This document shows positions 25,701 through 35,030 of a DNA stretch of 64,000 nt, piece by piece. The notes under the pieces were generated by a model. That model did no database searches. It saw only the letters and a program-made list of their open reading frames with translations, and had not been told where the DNA came from. Source of the stretch: Euptelea pleiosperma (lineage: Eukaryota > Streptophyta > Magnoliopsida > Ranunculales > Eupteleaceae); contig CM068545.1 of the NCBI GenBank assembly GCA_035048495.1, positions 15,521,702 through 15,585,701 of the forward strand, written 5' to 3'. Position numbers and translations under genes: made by a program. The stretch's first letter is position 1. Each line of letters opens with the position of its first letter.

Positions 25701-28700
25701 CAATTGTTGAGCCTTCGAATGCATCCTACGGGATCATCTTAGGCAACTGTTATGGTGTCCTGGAGCACCAACTCAGGATTCAATGTTGAGCCCTTTTGAT
25801 GTATCCTATGGGCCGCTATTATCCTTGGTGACTGTTTCTAAAGCCTCGGTGAATAACCAAAGCATTAGTACAGGATTATAAATAAATTTGATCAATTTTT
25901 TATTAATTGGAAATTTCAAAGAATCAAATTTTTCAATAAGCTTTCAATGTAATCATCCAATTTTAATACATCTTCGATGAGTTTAATGAATTTATTATAT
26001 GATAATGATTTTGCTTAGTATAATTAGCCTCGTATGTATTTGATTAATTGCATTCAGATTTCCAACTGAAGATTTTATGGCTATTGAATTCTAGTGGAAT
26101 ATGCCAGTTACTTACTAAGCTTTGCAAGCTTACACAATTGATATTTTGCAGGTTAAGATGAAATTCTCCTAGTCACGAAGACTTTATGTTTATGTTTGTA
26201 CGGGCCTGCGTGCCTTTCAGTCTGTTTTAGTCTTTGTGTGATGTACAAATGGTGTATGTTAGTTTAGGGTGTATAAATGTCCGTATCTCCATTTTGTAGT
26301 AAGAAGATGTGAAAAGTTTTTCATGTGACAATTTTGTTAATATAATAAAAGCATTTTGTTAATGCCTTGTACCCAAGCTTGTATGTTTCAAGGTATTTCA
26401 ATGTTTTCACAACTCGAAATTTGGAAACTATAATTGGGGGTGTGATAGAAAGTCTGGTTTAAATTTTCCTTATTATAGAGTGTTTGATATATCATGGTCG
26501 GAGCTCCTTGCTTGTCTTGACGGAGAAAACATTCCCAAAGTGGAACCAATAAAAAATTATGAAAATGTGAAATCAAAATCATGTTTTTCATTCACTCATT
26601 CTACAAAAACTTGAGGGTGAGTCTTCCAAAATTCCCATTTAGTAAGGCATGGAATGCACCTATCCCATCTAAAATAACACTTTCTTTTGACTAGTAAACG
26701 ACAAGATCCTCACAGTGAACCATCTTAAAAATTGGGGAGAATATCCATAATGAATGTGTTCTCTGAAATAAATCAGAGGCAGATGTGCATATTGAAAGTA
26801 CAAAAGAGAAAATATGATGGAGGGTAGATTCCCAAAGTAGGGAAAATAAAAAATTTTGAATATATGATTTAGAAGGCATGCTTTTCATTCAATAATTCTA
26901 CAGAAACTTGAGGAAGGGTGAGTCTTCCAAAACCCGTGTCGTATGGTATGGTATGCACGTATCCTGTCTAAAATAGCAATCTTTATCTGGACTGGTTAAA
27001 GACAACACCCTCACGGTGAACCATCTTAGCAATTGGAGAATGTCAACAATGAATGTGTTCTTTAAAATTAACCAGAGGAGGGCAAGAATACTGTAAGAAT
27101 ACAAGAGAGATCTTATTTATTTTTATTCTCTTTAAGTATCAATTGGGCTTTGCCCAAAAATGGTTTGTGATCTAACGGCTGGATGGACATGCTTGACGTC
27201 TGGAAATATAGGGAAAACTCTTGGTAGGTCCTACATTTTGCTCTTTGCCGAGGGATTTGGAATCAAAGAAACAACAGGATTTTCCAGTAAAAATCTAGAC
27301 AAAGCAACATCATCTTTGGTTGGATGCAGGACGTTAAGGTAAATTGGCAAGCAATTTGCAAGTGTGAAGCTACCAAGGAAAAGGAAATGCCTAGGTGGTC
27401 AAAGCAGAAAAAAAAGACAGTTAAAGTTAAACTTTAATGGGCGTTCCACTAGGAATCCTGGGACAACAGCAATCACTAGAAATGATAAAGGCCAGAACTT
27501 ATTCATATGCAATTGACATAAAGACTCAAATGAGGCCAAGACAATGGCTCTTCCCGAGGGCTTTAAGTTTTTCCAAAGATTCTTCAATAGTTCCTTTGTG
27601 GTGAAGAGAGACTCTACCAACGTCAATGTGTGGGCATCAAGCTCGAGTCGACAGATAGCCCATCCAGACTTGCAAATATCATACATAATCAGAGATATTA
27701 ATATAGGCATAGATATCTCACACTTAGAAGTGCCAATGAGAGGACAACTCTTTGGCAAAAGCAACAAATCAAGGACCATCTTTGTATATCTGAAGTGGTC
27801 TTTAAGTTCAATTTCCACTCTTCTGTTAATATAATTGATTCCATTTACCATGCTCAATAATTGGAAAATTTGGATTTCTTGCAAATCCAAATTGAATTTT
27901 TCAACTTGACTAGTCTAGAGTAAAAAAAGAAACAAATGGACTGAAACAAAGTATACTTACCTTTCCATTGCGTCTTGCATCAACGTAAGGTAGGTTACGG
28001 ACAACAACAACTCTCCATAATCCAACCTTGTTTCTGTCATCCAGGGCACTAGAATTCTTTATATATGCTTCTGTCTCTTCATCCACAAACATATAAAAGC
28101 AAACATTTTTCTTTGCATCTCCACTAATATTCTTTGGTTGTTGTATTATATCATAGTTTCCTGGTCAACAACACATTCATGAGAAAAGCAAGCCATCAGC
28201 TTGAACCCAAGAAAGACAAATGATAGAAAGAGTTCTTATAATCAACAATACCAAATATGGCTGATGCAACAACAATCCCCTGGCACTGCTCCATCTCTAG
28301 AAGGTCAACATCATCAATGTCGAATCCAGTTTTACGACCAGGTTTACTTCCTCTAATAAACCTGATCAATAAAAATATGCACCAATCAAGACACATGATA
28401 AGCAGCAATCAGATGAGGTTAAGAAGAAATTCATTATCCTCTGCAATAAGATATGTACAGATGGAAAATTGAAGGGAAAATTGATTTTACAATTTTTCAG
28501 GAGAAGAACCTACAGCAGTTCTCAAAATATCAAAGCAAATTTTACAAGGGGAATGAATCATACCCACAATGCAAATTCATTGACTCTTTTATATCGAAAG
28601 AATCATTCCTTTGCTTTAGAGAAGGGTATCCACCAAAATCAGAGCCTCCAAATGGCTCAGTTCTAACTGAATTTTCCTCGTAAACATAAGTTAAATTCCT

Positions 28701-30388
28701 AAGTACAGGAGATGCTGAGGGAGCACTCGGCATGCGAGCTATGGCCTCCTCAACAGGAAGGTAACATACTGGACATGCTGAAAGAGCACACAAGCAAGAA
28801 ATCTCAGCATCAAAATAACAGTAATAATAAGAAGAAGAAGAACAATAATAATAGTAATAATAATAATAACAATAACAATAATAATAACGATAATATAAAT
28901 GCATACATTATTCATATACTAAATATATGCATGTCCATATGTTAACATATACTTTACATGCTTGTGTGTGTCTGTGTGGCAATGACAGCAAAACATTGAA
29001 CAGAAATATTTAAATGGACCTCTGAAATCTTAAAATTTTGGTAACTCAAACTTACGGCGTGGACCAGTCCGTTTTTTATCAGCTGGCGGGGGTGGTAGTG
29101 CAAAATTTTCGCATGGATGCCCTGCAGGAATGGCGTTCCCAACAACAGATGGTGGAGGAGGTTGAGCATTGTTTTCACCACTTATCGGCACAATATTTGG
29201 TAAAGAAGAATCATTATCCTTATTGTTATTTTGATCTCCATCAATGTTCTTACTATCTCGTTCTCCATTAATCAGGGAAGATTGAGGATAAATTAACAAC
29301 CTGCTACCATTGGGTCTATTGTTTTGGACATGTAGAGTAGGCCTATTGTGTGGATCAGCCCCTTCTGGTGAATCTTCTTCTGAAAACAAGCCATAGTGGA
29401 CAAAAATTATTTCCTTAATCAAATCAAAGTATAATAATGACAGATATCCAAAATTGAGATAATGCGCAAACAGTTAGTTGAAAGAGAAATACGTAGATCA
29501 GGATTCCGCATGTCTGACCTAACTTGGACCTAGCTGTAATGGACATGTGGAGCAAATACATAGGAGTAAGATCTTCCAAGAACCACATTCAATGGTTCCA
29601 CCAAGGACGTCTCCTAAGCCAAAAATAGACCCAATTGGATGATCCTAAATATCCAATCTATTGCATTCTTGTGGACAGTCAAAACAAACATAGCAGACTT
29701 TATGTCCATAGATAGGACAGTTAGGATCATCCAATCAGATCAATTTTTGTCCTCAGAAATCTCCTAGGTGATACTATGTGCTGGGTCCAAACCACTTTGC
29801 ATGTTTTCAACACATGGGTGACAATGATCAGACATGGAGATGTCCTGACCTAAGTATTTGACTTGTCAACAAGGCAATATGCATCAACAGTAAAACTATA
29901 AGTAATGATGCGTGATAATCACTAAGCACTATAACAGTTCTGAGTTACAAGAAATAAACTTGTATCTATCCAATTTCCTTATTAACGTTAAGTGCTTACA
30001 CAAAATTCAAAGTACTATCAGTAGCATAAGCTAGGATTAGCAGATTTGATGTCTGTCATGCTCATGCATACGGATCAGGAAAAAAGAAAATAACAAGAAA
30101 AGTAAAACAGAGAAAAAGAATCAAACCTTTACTAATGGCAGACAAAACCGACATGAAAACCACAACAGAAACGACCACCAAGAGCAGCATTCCAACTCTC
30201 CTTCGGCCAGCAAATTTGCAGATCCGAGGAAGAAACCTTTCCTTCTCTCTAGAACCAGACAGGAGCATCTTCGAGGGCTTGCGCACAATAAAGGACGGCG
30301 TCTGAATCGGCAACACAACACTGTTCTGCAGATGTTGTTGCAGTGATCCATAACTCCCTGTACGTAGACCCAATGACCCTCCAGTCAT
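16757..30388 (-). CDS. MUCI70: MUCI70-like probable hexosyltransferase (DUF616)
   Basis: Golgi type II membrane glycosyltransferase family. In Arabidopsis, MUCI70 is needed for seed-mucilage pectin (rhamnogalacturonan I) synthesis. Nine coding exons on the minus strand: 30388-30127, 29379-29056, 28777-28564, 28361-28252, 28160-27961, 22117-22014, 18112-17925, 17832-17633, 17014-16757. All have GT..AG borders, the phases agree, and the total is 1860 nt (619 residues plus stop). The N-terminus MTGGSLGLRTGSYGSL is family-typical, and a membrane anchor spans about residues 65-84. A variable Pro/Asn-rich stem (exon 2) leads to the DUF616 core: CPVCYLPVEEA, GFDIDDVDLLEMEQC, VVASAIFG, YSIWIDGKLELVVDPYQILE, FLWRKNASFAISRHYRRFDV, and CLWFNEVDRFTSRDQISF. 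A basic tail, KRGRDRRSGSRRHRK, ends the protein. Introns 5 (27960-22118) and 6 (22013-18113) are swollen by transposons. Exon 9 has an in-frame 9-residue duplication. It is somewhat longer than the Arabidopsis protein. Confidence 0.93.
16881..16934 (-). repeat. 27-bp in-frame tandem duplication in MUCI70 exon 9
   Basis: Two near-identical 27-bp copies (16881-16907 and 16908-16934) encode GKSSPEIIT twice in a row in the Pro/Ser-rich segment before the basic C-terminus. Copies differ only at the last bases, so the duplication is recent or conserved. Confidence 0.9.
19707..19922. mobile_element. 216-bp foldback MITE, family F, 9-bp target duplication
   Basis: Nearly perfect palindrome. The left arm, ggtcgggctcaggatccccc, continues with ggagtcatgttctcggccgt and 'aatccaacggtggttgttag'. 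The right arm is its complement, ending ctgagcctgaccc. Flanked by identical aatggggaa (19698-19706, 19923-19931). A same-length relative lies at 44047-44262. The 9-bp duplication indicates a Mutator-like MITE. It sits in MUCI70 intron 6. Confidence 0.88.
20255..21541 (-). mobile_element. Internally deleted Copia LTR retrotransposon
   Basis: LTRs at 20255-20440 and 21370-21541 share the core from tctcatat.aataagaagatt to the 'ccctaacaaca' end. Flanked by aacat (20250-20254, 21542-21546). On the minus strand the 5' LTR is followed by TGGTACCAAAGCG, a primer-binding site like that for initiator Met tRNA. The downstream LTR is preceded by the purine tract tgagggggag. Just before it, 20455-20700 (minus) encodes degraded Copia RNase H/C-terminal sequence (KHIEVVKHFI, VCTPFVKTEEQVVDVFTKG, KLGMIDIYAPT). 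Most of gag-pol is missing, giving a 1.29-kb element in MUCI70 intron 6. Confidence 0.8.
22980..23222 (+). mobile_element. 5'-truncated LINE tail with target duplication
   Basis: About 240 bp ending in a T-rich 3' UTR, ctcttttcttgttaatc..., and A(12). Flanked by acaatcacatgaagt (22965-22979) and acaatcacttgaagt (23223-23237), a 14/15 match. Its 3' end resembles the LINE tail at 24740-24811. Lies in MUCI70 intron 5. Confidence 0.65.
24010..24811 (+). mobile_element. LINE 3' fragment, interrupted by a second LINE
   Basis: Flanked by a perfect 17-bp duplication beginning aaagtccaagagg (23993-24009 and 24812-24828). The left part (about 24057-24164) encodes the end of a LINE ORF2: WVVWKERNRRIF, a stop, GIQESPQRVILHVKASLFLW. 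The right part (about 24660-24811) is the 3' UTR ending ttatcaattaaaa. The middle (24172 to about 24660) is an oppositely oriented LINE copy. Inside MUCI70 intron 5. Confidence 0.8.
24172..24660 (-). mobile_element. Nested LINE ORF2 C-terminal fragment
   Basis: Minus-strand frame 24609-24286 encodes WWGIWLERNRRIFDGKEET and VINIKASLFLWSKLF, the tail after a zf-RVT domain. It is homologous to the LINE it interrupts. Its 3' end is a poly(A) (T-run at 24174-24184) after 'ccttttaccttatc'. Only a very short possible target repeat (tcttttt) is visible. Confidence 0.72.
25040..26450. other. Unassigned repeat-like sequence in MUCI70 intron 5
   Basis: AT-rich with a GC-rich patch of 'ggcccaaccc' and 'ggcccaaaac' blocks at 25056-25135. 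A later T-rich part ends 'aattgggggtgtgata' near 26450. It may be decayed LTR or hAT sequence; no borders can be placed. Confidence 0.25.
26531..27113. repeat. Two tandem copies of a about 300-bp unit
   Basis: Copy 1 (26531-26829) and copy 2 (26830-27113) share, in order, 'attcccaaagt.gg', 'ttttcattca', 'cttgagg...gtgagtcttcc', 'gtgaaccatctta' and 'aatgaatgtgttct'. Divergence is visible, with small indels. Located in MUCI70 intron 5. The unit is not recognised. Confidence 0.8.
28821..28893 (-). repeat. Imperfect (AAT/AAC/AAG)n tract near a splice acceptor
   Basis: About 24 trinucleotide units 43-115 nt upstream (in the transcript) of the MUCI70 exon 3 acceptor at 28778. In the pre-mRNA it reads as a long TTATTG-rich run. 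Confidence 0.85.
29500..29870. mobile_element. Foldback MITE in MUCI70 intron 1
   Basis: Inverted arms: 'caattggatgatcctaaata' and 'aggacgtctcctaagcc' on the left against 'taggatcatccaatcagatc' and 'cctcagaaatctcctagg' on the right. Outer parts 'gcatgtctgacctaa' and 'tcagacatggagatgtcctg' also pair loosely. A different family from A; no clear target duplication. Confidence 0.55.
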
Positions 30389-31300
30389 TGTCCCTCCAAA
30401 CCCACGGGTTTCCCTTTCATCTCACTGCTCCCTCTGAATACCCTCTCATTCACAATCCCTGTAATTCTTTCCGCAACTAATAAACTCAGAAGAACAACTG
30501 CCAAACCCAGCCACTTCCAAAATCAAGATCAAATTCACCAAAACTGCCAACAAATTAAGGCCCAAAATCGAAACCACTGCTCAGCTTTGCTAAATCTCAC
30601 AATTTACGCTTCGAAGGACCAATGCAAAACAGTCCTGTAAATCCAAATAAACCTTTTCTCACTCTGTATTATAAATTCACATCCAAAACAATTCTCTGGT
30701 CTTACTTCAATCCAAATTCAACCTTAGAGAGATACTCTACTGTGAATTTCACTAAAACAAGGAAAGTTTCTATTTTTTCTTCCAAACAACCAAATCGAAC
30801 TTTCACTTTACAACAACCAAATCAGAAAAACAGATAAAATACAAACACAACAAGAATGAAATCAGTCTCCCCTCTAAATACAATACAAATCAATTACTAA
30901 ATCAAAACCTACCAATTTTCAACCCTCCCAAATCCCACTAATAGTAGGAAAGTTTCTACTTTCCGACAAGAATTGCAAAAACACGAAAACGAATTCAAAT
31001 CTAATTAAGACACCCAATCAAAGTCACAGATCGAGCCTCAACTAACAAAACCTTCTGCAATTCTACTACGAAATCGAAGATCTTTTCATGGCCGACACAG
31101 TGAACGAGAGAGATTCAACAGATATTGAGATGATTTGTTACCTGTGTTGTCCTCCATTTCCGATCTCTCGAATCAAATTTTAGGGTTTCATCTGCAAAAT
31201 CTCGTGCTCTCTTTAACCGATTTTATGCGTCTTTGCAAATCAGGGATCATGAGTTCTTCGCATTTGGGAATTTCTTTAGCAGTTTTCTCAGCGTGGGAAA
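30389..31300 (-). promoter_or_regulatory. 5' leader of MUCI70 with a probable leader intron
   Basis: An untranslated exon seems to end at 31142 (ACACAG|gtaac). A plausible acceptor is at 30459-30460 (aattacag), joining to 30458-30389 before the ATG. The upstream exon contains an ATG (31157-31155) that, if spliced this way, opens a short frame ending in TGA that overlaps the main ATG. The exact start site is not determinable. Confidence 0.45.
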
Positions 31301-31883
31301 TTTAACTTTTATTCCAAAAGAAAATATGGAAGAAACATTGCTGTAGAGCTGTTGCTATCTTGCACCATGTGCACCTGTTTAAAATTAAAACGCTGATGTT
31401 GGTACTTAGCCTGTTAGCCATTCGATCTGCCCTGTTAGCCCTTCGATCTGCATTATTCTCATATCAAGGACTCACATTGGAACCATACTTTATTAACTTA
31501 CTACCGATGTACTACATCATTTGCTTTTAGTGGATCCCCCACGATGGGCCAGCTATACCTCTACCTGAACTTGAATGATTCCTTAAAGATACAGATAAAA
31601 AGTAAGGCTCACAAACAGTGAAAGTTTCTAGTCAGCATCTCTATGGTCAATGATTTAATTCGGTTCGTTCTAGACCGTCCATTCAGTAGACTGATAAGTT
31701 CTAGATGTCTCATTTTGGAATTTGGAGGTATTAAAAACATGGAAAATGATGATGCCAGCCAGCTTCGGGATAACGTCCTCCCTAGCATCCAGACCATTTC
31801 ATGGGTCCGACTTAGAGACGTCGTCCTCCTGAGGCTAATAGCATGGCTTGCCACTGTAACCAAAACCAAAACATCTCTTTCTA
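31301..31883. other. Spacer upstream of MUCI70, nothing recognised
   Basis: Contains a short direct repeat, 'tgttagccattcgatctgcc' / 'tgttagcccttcgatctgca' (about 31410-31450). No coding sequence on either strand looks real. Confidence 0.4.
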
Positions 31884-31892
31884 GGGTAATAC

Positions 31893-32272
31893 GAGTAAAC
31901 CTTGCTGTGAGGAAGTCGATCACAGCCCATAATACGAGCCACGTGGCATACTCTTAGAGGTCACTGACCGTATGGATGTTTGGCCAGTCCTTCGGTGGAC
32001 CTGCAAACCAAAAATCAACCTGATTAGTGATTTACAACCTTTGGATCTTTGCACCCAAATAAAGCTCAATAATGCTCAAATTCCTATGGTTACCCATGAA
32101 AATAACTTCAATCCAACGCTTAGAAATCACTGATCAGGTTTATTTTTGGTTTGTAGGTTCAACTAGTGATTGGCCAAACATCAAAACAGTCAGCGCCTTC
32201 TAAGAGTATGCCACTTATTGCGGGCTGTGATTGGCTTCGTTCACAGCATGGTGTGAGCGAATAGGTTTGCTC
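31893..32272. mobile_element. Foldback MITE, family A, with imperfect 9-bp duplication
   Basis: 380 bp, ends GAGTAAACC and ggtttgctc (inverted), arms with 'gtcactgaccgtatggatgt' and 'attggccaaacatcaaaaca'. Flanks are gggtaatac and ggtttatac (7/9). Confidence 0.7.
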
Positions 32273-32287
32273 GGTTTATACCCTTTT

Positions 32288-32600
32288 CTTACACCCCGAT
32301 GGTGGGGCCCACATGGAGATTATCTTAAGACAATCTAACCACACAATATTTTTTCTATACAGACTATCCTGAAAAAAAAAAAATTTGTCCATTTGGACAT
32401 ATTTAACTTAATCAAATTTTGATTAAATTCGAAAAATCCAGACCATCCAATTAAATTAGTACTTTTAAGTTACTTTTTTATATGATGAATACCTGAATGG
32501 ACAGAATTTTCATGATCATGATGACAAGGGCAGCTCAATGTATAGTTTAGATTGTCCAATATATTCTCCATGTGGGCCCACCATTGGATGTATGGATACG
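32288..32600. mobile_element. MITE, family D
   Basis: Inverted ends gatggtggggcccacatgga and tccatgtgggcccaccattg. Interior blocks are shared with the copy at 4325-4615. Confidence 0.65.
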
Positions 32601-32635
32601 TTAGGTATACCGAGAGACTCTTCAATAATCGAGCA

Positions 32636-32850
32636 AGGTTTAAAAGGGGCCGCGATAATGGTATAACGGACTGTGGGCGTTACCGTTTTTAATAAAAGTC
32701 GTTATTTTTGTTATAGCAGCCATTATTAAAAAAAAAAAAAAAAAAAACTGTTATTTTCTGAGCCTTAAAATAGTTCATGGCCGGGGTAAGTCCGAAATCC
32801 ATTATAACGGCATTATTTTCTGTATGGGATAAAATCGAGATTGCCGTCCG
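32636..32850. mobile_element. hAT-like MITE end, family E
   Basis: Starts caaggtttaaaaggggccg with 'ggtataacgg' and 'gttattttt' blocks. The same terminus (complement of ataacggaccatttaaaacc-ttg) occurs at 39864 and near 40757. The other end of this copy is not clear. Confidence 0.45.
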
Positions 32851-33156
32851 ATCTCTGATCCTCCCTCTATAAGTAATAATTACACATTAAATCTATATCT
32901 ATATCTATACTACTTCTAAATGTCCGTATCCAAAAAAAAAACTTCTTTTTTCTATTTTATCATTGCTTTTTTCTTCTTTTCCCAAAAATATCCCCAAGCC
33001 CCTACTTTCAATACACTTCTATCTAGGGGTGGCAATTTGTCCCGATGATAAGCCCAGCTCGATCTGGCCCATGAATGATGGGTCGGGCCTGGGTCCCAAA
33101 ATAAAACCCGAGCCCGGCCCGAAATATGATATTACAAGAAAAAGAAATTGTCTTCT

Positions 33157-33498
33157 TGGGGGAACCATTTTGGCAGACCAACATAGAAGATGAATCAATG
33201 GCTGATTTTTGGTGAGGATGATCTCTTCACCATATATATCACCCCAACAAAAAATCAGCCCATTTTGAAATTTCTAACCCATCAAATGTGGTTTTCAAGT
33301 TACACGGTAAAAATAGAAGGTCCATAATTCTTCAACTTCTAAACTAGTCTACGAATATCGGGATGATTTGAATTTATGTGAGGATGATCTCCGCACCATA
33401 GAGATCATTCTCATAAAAAATAAGCCATTGATTCATCTTCTAAGTGGGTCTGCCAAAAGGTTGTCAAAAATAATTGTAAAAAATGGTTGCCCCCCCCA
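33157..33498. mobile_element. MITE, family C, nested in the hAT shell
   Basis: Inverted ends: 'aaccattttggcagacc' with 'agaagatgaatcaatggctg' on the left, 'ttgattcatcttcta' and 'ggtctgccaaaaggttg' with 'aaatggttgcc' on the right. Inner half-palindromes 'gtgaggatgatctc' and 'gagatcattctcat'. Confidence 0.75.
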
Positions 33499-33519
33499 TT
33501 GACCCATTTATTTTCTAGG

Positions 33520-33889
33520 AAAAAGATGTAACAAGGTATAAATGAAGTGTTTTTTTTTACTTAGCGTTGCCCTTTGAGCTTATTGACCGCATGGATGTTT
33601 AGCCCACTCTTTGGTGGATGGACATACTAAAACTCACCATAATTGGTAATCTCAAGCAATTAGATTTTAGTACTTTTTAAGGCATGATTCTATCCGTTGG
33701 ATTCATCTGTTTCTTATAGTACTAAAACCAATGGCAAAAAATCATCAAACAAGCTGATTTTTAGTAAGAATGTCTACCAACAGATGGGCTAAACATCCAT
33801 TTGGTCAGTGGCCCAGATGACAGGTGAGTAAAACAATTTTACTACCTTTCACCACAAAGAGTCAAGTATACTATGTCACATCAGGACCT
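33520..33889. mobile_element. Foldback MITE, family A, nested in the hAT shell
   Basis: Same long-terminus variant as 3207-3554 (gatgtaacaaggtata at the left, complement at the right), arms 'gcatggatgtttagccca' and 'gatgggctaaacatccattt'. Confidence 0.65.
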
Positions 33890-34744
33890 TTTTTTCCACT
33901 ATAAAAGCAACGTAAACAACTGTTTAAAATACATTTTGTCATTTTTTCAAAAAAAAAATGTTTTATTGTTAAACTTATCAATAATACTGATGGATAAAAG
34001 TATCTAAAAAAAAATTAAACTTAGCATCGGCATTTAGAAGCCCAAAACCTAAGCCTTTAAAAGCCCAAATTTCGGCCCGTGACCAAGCTAGTCGGCCCAA
34101 CCATAGACCAGGCCACAGGCAGGGCCTAGGTTTTTATTTTTTGGTGAAGCCCGGCCCGTGGCCCGGCACGAGTTGCTGACAGGCTTGGTCAGCCCAACCC
34201 GATTTAGGCCCTGCCCGAGGCAAGCTCAGTCTGAGCCCAGCTCGACGGGCCAAATTGCCATGCTTACTTCTTTCCCTCTCCTTCATCTATCATCAATTTC
34301 TTAAATGCCCCTTCTAAAATTCCTCTCCCAACGTCTCTCCATCTCCTTCTCTCCTTCATTTGTTTCTTAATCTCTTCTTTTATTTCTCGATTTCATAACC
34401 ACTTAAAGCTTTGCTTAAAAATCTAAGTCAGAATTTTCTCATTCCAACTCTTTCTTTTCAAAAAAAAATACATTTCCCTATTCCAACTCTATTTTTTAAC
34501 CTATTCCCAAAAACTCCATACACACTTAATCTATGCAATTAAAAGAATACATATATTTTAGATTTTATAAAAACTTATGTTAAATACGAAGTAGGTTCAT
34601 TGGATTCCTAAAAAATATTTTTCTCATTCCAAAAAGTCTCTCCCTCTTCCCCAAACGTCTCTATTCTTATTCCCCATCTTTTTTTAATTTGTCAAAAGTA
34701 ACCATGCATATTTAACCTAATGTCTTTCTCTTTCCTTTCAGGAT

Positions 34745-35030
34745 GTATGTATACCTTGAAATCCATCTCCATATCGGGGTACTTCAGCCGAAAGACCTCT
34801 AGATAACGATATATGTCAAATAAATCATCAAAATATCCCTCTGCATATACATGTATGCATCAAAACCCGCGTAAAAGCGAGCACCTGAGGAGTTGCAGAT
34901 AGATCTGACCCATACTGTAGCAGGAAATTCAGGGATTTGAGTGAGAGGTAAATAAGGGAGAGCCATACTTAACCGGTCATACTCAGCCATCCATATGCAG
35001 TTTGTGAAGCGATGAAGTAAAATCAAACAA
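34745..35030 (-). pseudogene. Possible captured gene fragment in the Helitron
   Basis: On the minus strand a protein-like stretch runs IPEFPATVWVRS and GARFYAGFDAYMY, then, one frame over, AEGYFDDLFDIYRYLEVF and KYPDMEMDFK, ending at a GT (AAG|gtatac) that could be an old splice donor. I do not recognise the parent gene. Helitrons often carry such fragments; chance composition cannot be excluded. Confidence 0.25.

Larger units (their letters stand above)
33024..34266. mobile_element. hAT element shell with two nested MITEs
   Basis: Ends TAGGGGTGGCAATTTG and the complement of TAAGCATGGCAATTTG, flanked by cttctatc / cttctttc (7/8), fit a hAT element with an 8-bp duplication. Subterminal GC-rich 'agcccggccc' blocks occur on both sides. 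The centre is occupied by a family C MITE (33157-33498) and a family A MITE (33520-33889). No transposase. Confidence 0.75.

Noticed and set aside
25040..26450. Full LTR or LTR pair in MUCI70 intron 5
   Set aside because: No partner LTR, primer site or target duplication could be found, so only an unassigned repeat-like region is reported.
28542..28904. 120-codon frame rich in Tyr/Cys
   Set aside because: Its first third is the trinucleotide tract in intron; only the part from 28777 is real MUCI70 exon 3.
32963..33193. 76-codon frame
   Set aside because: It crosses the border of the hAT element and has no protein-like features.
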